Shown here one piece after another: positions 61,240 through 64,000 of a DNA stretch of 64,000 nt. Numbering within the stretch: the stretch's first letter is position 1; each line of letters starts with the position of its first letter. The stretch comes from Anseranas semipalmata (lineage: Eukaryota > Chordata > Aves > Anseriformes > Anseranatidae): contig VXAA01005607.1 in NCBI GenBank assembly GCA_013399115.1, positions 52,992-116,991 on the forward strand, given 5' to 3'. A program made the position numbers and the translations under genes. Under the pieces are notes generated by a model. It was given only the letters and a program-made list of their open reading frames with translations. It was not told where the DNA came from and did not search any database.

Positions 61240-62340
61240 AAGCTGCCATTTTTGCGAGTGGTTCCCAAACCACTTATAACCACGCCGCTGCCCCGCTGAT
61301 GGCAGCGCAGTTCAAGTCGGGTGGTGGTTCTTAATCCACCACAAATTTTCTGAGCAGCTTTATCCTCTTTCCGTACACATCCACTACAAATCACTGAGGG
61401 GGAAATGAAGGCGCTACTAGTCACAAACCACAAACCTGAAGCTAGCATACCCTTAGCTTTCAGGTTAAGGCCGGAAAGTTAATTTCCAGCGTGGAACGTG
61501 AGGGCTTTAGGGTTCTGTCTCCTGAAGCGCCTTTGCCAGGCGGGTGACATCCAGCAGATAAAGCCCCCGCAGCGCCGGAGGCTGCAGCACCCTGGCTGCC
61601 GAGCCCCCTCCGGCCGTTGCGGGCCCGGCGGCCGTTACGGCTCGCGCCAAGCCCCGCGGGGCGGGGCTCTCCCAGGCACGCCCCGCCNNNNNNNNNNNNN
61701 NNNNNNNNNNNNNNNNNNNNNNNNNNNNNNNNNNNNNNNNNNNNNNNNNNNNNNNNNNNNNNNNNNNNNNNNNNNNNNNNNNNNNNNNNNNNNNNNNNNN
61801 NNNNNNNNNNNNNNNNNNNNNNNNNNNNNNNNNNNNNNNNNNNNNNNNNNNNNNNNNNNNNNNNNNNNNNNNNNNNNNNNNNNNNNNNNNNNNNNNNNNN
61901 NNNNNNNNNNNNNNNNNNNNNNCTGGGGCTGGCGGAGCCGCCCGGCAAGCTGCCCTGGAGGGGCTGCTGCCGCTCCCCGGTGAGCCCGCGGCGGGGACGC
62001 TTTGGCCGCGTTCAGCTGGAGTTCCACGGGCTCTGCTTTTTGGAGGAGTTCAATGGTCGTCTCCAAACCAGGCAGCTGTGCAGTTTCTCTCTACAGGGGG
62101 GAAGCGCCACCACAACGGAACACGCCGTCCATTTGTAGTTTTCATATTCCTGCTAAAACTTTTTGGGCTTTCAGCGGAACCGCCCAAAGGCTCCGTCTGG
62201 ATTCCCCGAGCAGCAGCCGGGGCGGTCGCTGCAGCTGAGGCTTCGAGCTGCCGGCGTGGGGCGGGCGTGCTGGGGCTGCGAGCCTGCTCCACCAGGGGTC
62301 TGGTGGACCTCTCCCAGGCCTGACGCTGGCAAGAGGACAA
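61240..62340. promoter_or_regulatory. Second CpG island, partly in an assembly gap; probable promoter or first exon of a neighbouring gene
   Basis: High GC and CpG density on both sides of a 235-base N run, with GC boxes (GGGGCGGGGC near 61,660). A possible plus-strand splice donor CCCCG|GTGAGC follows the gap at 61,979/61,980. Frames are open on both strands across the gap, so coding cannot be decided. In the human genome the gene divergent from CFAP47 is TMEM47, which would read plus here. I could not recognise any TMEM47 coding sequence, which may lie in the gap or further right. A non-coding RNA promoter is another option. Confidence 0.65.
61688..61922. other. Assembly gap (235 N) inside a CpG island
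   Basis: The N run is placed in the most GC-rich part of the window. GC-rich first exons are often lost in bird assemblies, so a first exon may be missing here. The apparent frames that cross it are artefacts. Confidence 1.
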
Positions 62341-64000
62341 CCTATTCCTGTTCACAGGGAACGGGAGAGGGGCAGAGAGCCTCAGGGTCGTCCCAGTTGA
62401 AACTGGGATTGGCTGTTGCGTTGATCGAGGGGTGGAAGAGCAAGCACGTGATGGGCTTGTTGGGAGCAGAACCGAGAGGAATGGGGCCAGTGAATAAAGG
62501 GAAGAAGACTACAGGAAAAGTAAGACACTTGAGAAGCTCGTGTTTTCATTACCCCATTGTCATAGTTGAGTCTGGGGAGAGGAGAGGGACAGTTATGCAG
62601 GTGTTGGAGTTCTAGATTAAAATCGGTGCCTTAAACTTGTTTTCAACACCCTTGCTGCTGGTTTCCACCTTCTGTACCATCGTCTCCCCATGTTGGCACT
62701 GCTGTTTATACAGTAGTGGGGTGAAGTGGCGTGGAGTATTATCCACAGGCTCGTGCTAACCTCTGACTCTTTTTCCGATTAACCTAGTTAGTGCTTTGGC
62801 CTGGTTCTCTGCATAGGAGAGAATATCTCATTGCCATAGGTTCCCTTGTGTCTTCTTAAAGAAAAATGTGTGATAGGAGAGGAAAAGGATTTATTTCTAT
62901 ACGAGTGATTAGGTATGTATGCAAGAGCACTGATTTTTTTATGTATAGATATACGTATGTGCGCACACATCTATTTAAAGAGATTGTGCAACTGCAGTGC
63001 TGGGCGTTCTGAGCCTTGTGTTGAACAGAGGAGGTGCCATTGATAAAGTGGTTGTGGGGGAGGTTTACAAGTGTTGGGAGGTGACTAGCAGTCTGAGTAG
63101 ACATATCCAGGAAGGGCGAGTTTGTGAGCGTAGTTCCTGCTACTCACACAAGGGGAGTGAGATTAGAAGCCAGAGAAGAGGGGATGGGGGATTTCTGCTT
63201 GGGAGTGCAGCATGGAAACACAGGAGTGAGGCTTCTTACTCATCTGTTCAGCCATCTCACTTCAACCTCTTCTAGATCAGAAAAGTGTATTTTCCAGAGC
63301 AGCTTAAGAGAGAGCCTGGGATTCCTGAGTATCTCTGTTTTCTTGGAATTAGCAAATATCAGGAAATCCCCAGGCAAAACATGGATTATCTCTTTCTCAC
63401 GGAAGTTCATCTAGAGATTTGCAGCCAACTAATGCTATGAGATAATGTGTTAGTTCAAAGAGCAAAGCGTTGCATCTGGTTATAACATGTATAGGTGTTG
63501 AGATTATAACATAGTGGCATCAGCATTCTTTTGTTAAAGGTAGGGAGTAACACACAACTGTACTATAATTGTCATTTCCCAAAGCACTCACAAATGAAAA
63601 AGAATAGAATTAAAGATTTTTTAGTTAACTTAAATTCAGCCTCCTCAAACATCTAGGTTGAACTCCAGTTCCATTTTAAGTAATAACGTACTGTTTGTTG
63701 CATAAAAATTCCTGTTATACTGGGTGTGAAAGAGATGAAGTATTTTGGTCTTATCATCATTACTTAGGTTGTGTGACCTCGAGATCTATTTTCTGAATGC
63801 TGTTCAAATCAGTGAACAAATCATTCTGCTTCGAATATGGAATTATAAATTCCCTTGTGTCTTTGTTGTCACTTTAATATCTCAGTACTTGATCAATGCC
63901 CACTGAATTAACAAAACTCTCCTTAGACAAGGAAATATCATCCTTGTGCTCCACATGAAGAATGAAAGGTAAAACCCTGCCGATTGAATGTGGTACACCT
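62341..64000. other. Sequence right of the second CpG island
   Basis: Either the first intron of the neighbouring gene or intergenic. GC falls back to the AT-rich background by about 63.2 kb. No exon, transposon or repeat of note is recognised. Confidence 0.55.

Noticed and set aside
61300..61345. A tRNA-like GTTCAAGTC word followed by an ACCA-like end
   Set aside because: The flanking bases do not form a T stem or an acceptor stem, and no D or anticodon arm can be drawn.
61460..62138. Open frames of 140-170 codons on both strands across the second N run
   Set aside because: Most of their length is N. The visible ends are alanine-, glycine- and arginine-rich on both strands, as expected from CpG-island sequence.

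Overview
The window is eukaryotic and almost certainly from a bird. Two CR1 retrotransposon tails carry the avian-type 3' end (1-157 and 26,695-26,951). There is an LTR-type repeat of a kind I recall from bird genomes (about 10,075-10,802), an old endogenous retrovirus, GC-rich CpG-island promoters in an otherwise AT-rich sequence, and GT-AG introns. The species cannot be named from this sequence alone. Two runs of N (10,613-10,678 and 61,688-61,922) are assembly gaps.

The one clear protein-coding gene is on the minus strand from about 19.6 kb to beyond the left edge. I recognise it as the 5' part of CFAP47, a cilia and flagella associated protein built of ASH/MSP-like domains. Nine coding exons can be placed to the base. 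All introns are GT-AG, all phases agree, and together they give 1,540 nt (513 codons plus one base) with no stop. The start codon lies in a CpG island with CCAAT boxes, a GC box and a likely RFX X-box 31 bases upstream of the ATG.

From 20 to 61 kb I find no convincing protein-coding gene. The stretch holds CR1 fragments in both orientations, simple repeats, a 150-base polypurine tract, two GC-rich blocks, and one degenerate provirus (35,324-40,182) with two diverged LTRs. The provirus has env-like remnants and a polypurine tract in the plus sense. Its recognisable integrase (HHCC, catalytic core and a GPY/F-like end) reads on the minus strand. This points to an internal inversion or a nested insertion and is the most unusual structure in the window.

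At 61.2-62.4 kb is a second CpG island, partly hidden by the 235-base gap. It probably holds the promoter or first exon of the next gene. Human synteny suggests TMEM47, divergent from CFAP47, but no coding sequence in view confirms it. I see no RNA gene and no sign of an undescribed multi-gene system.
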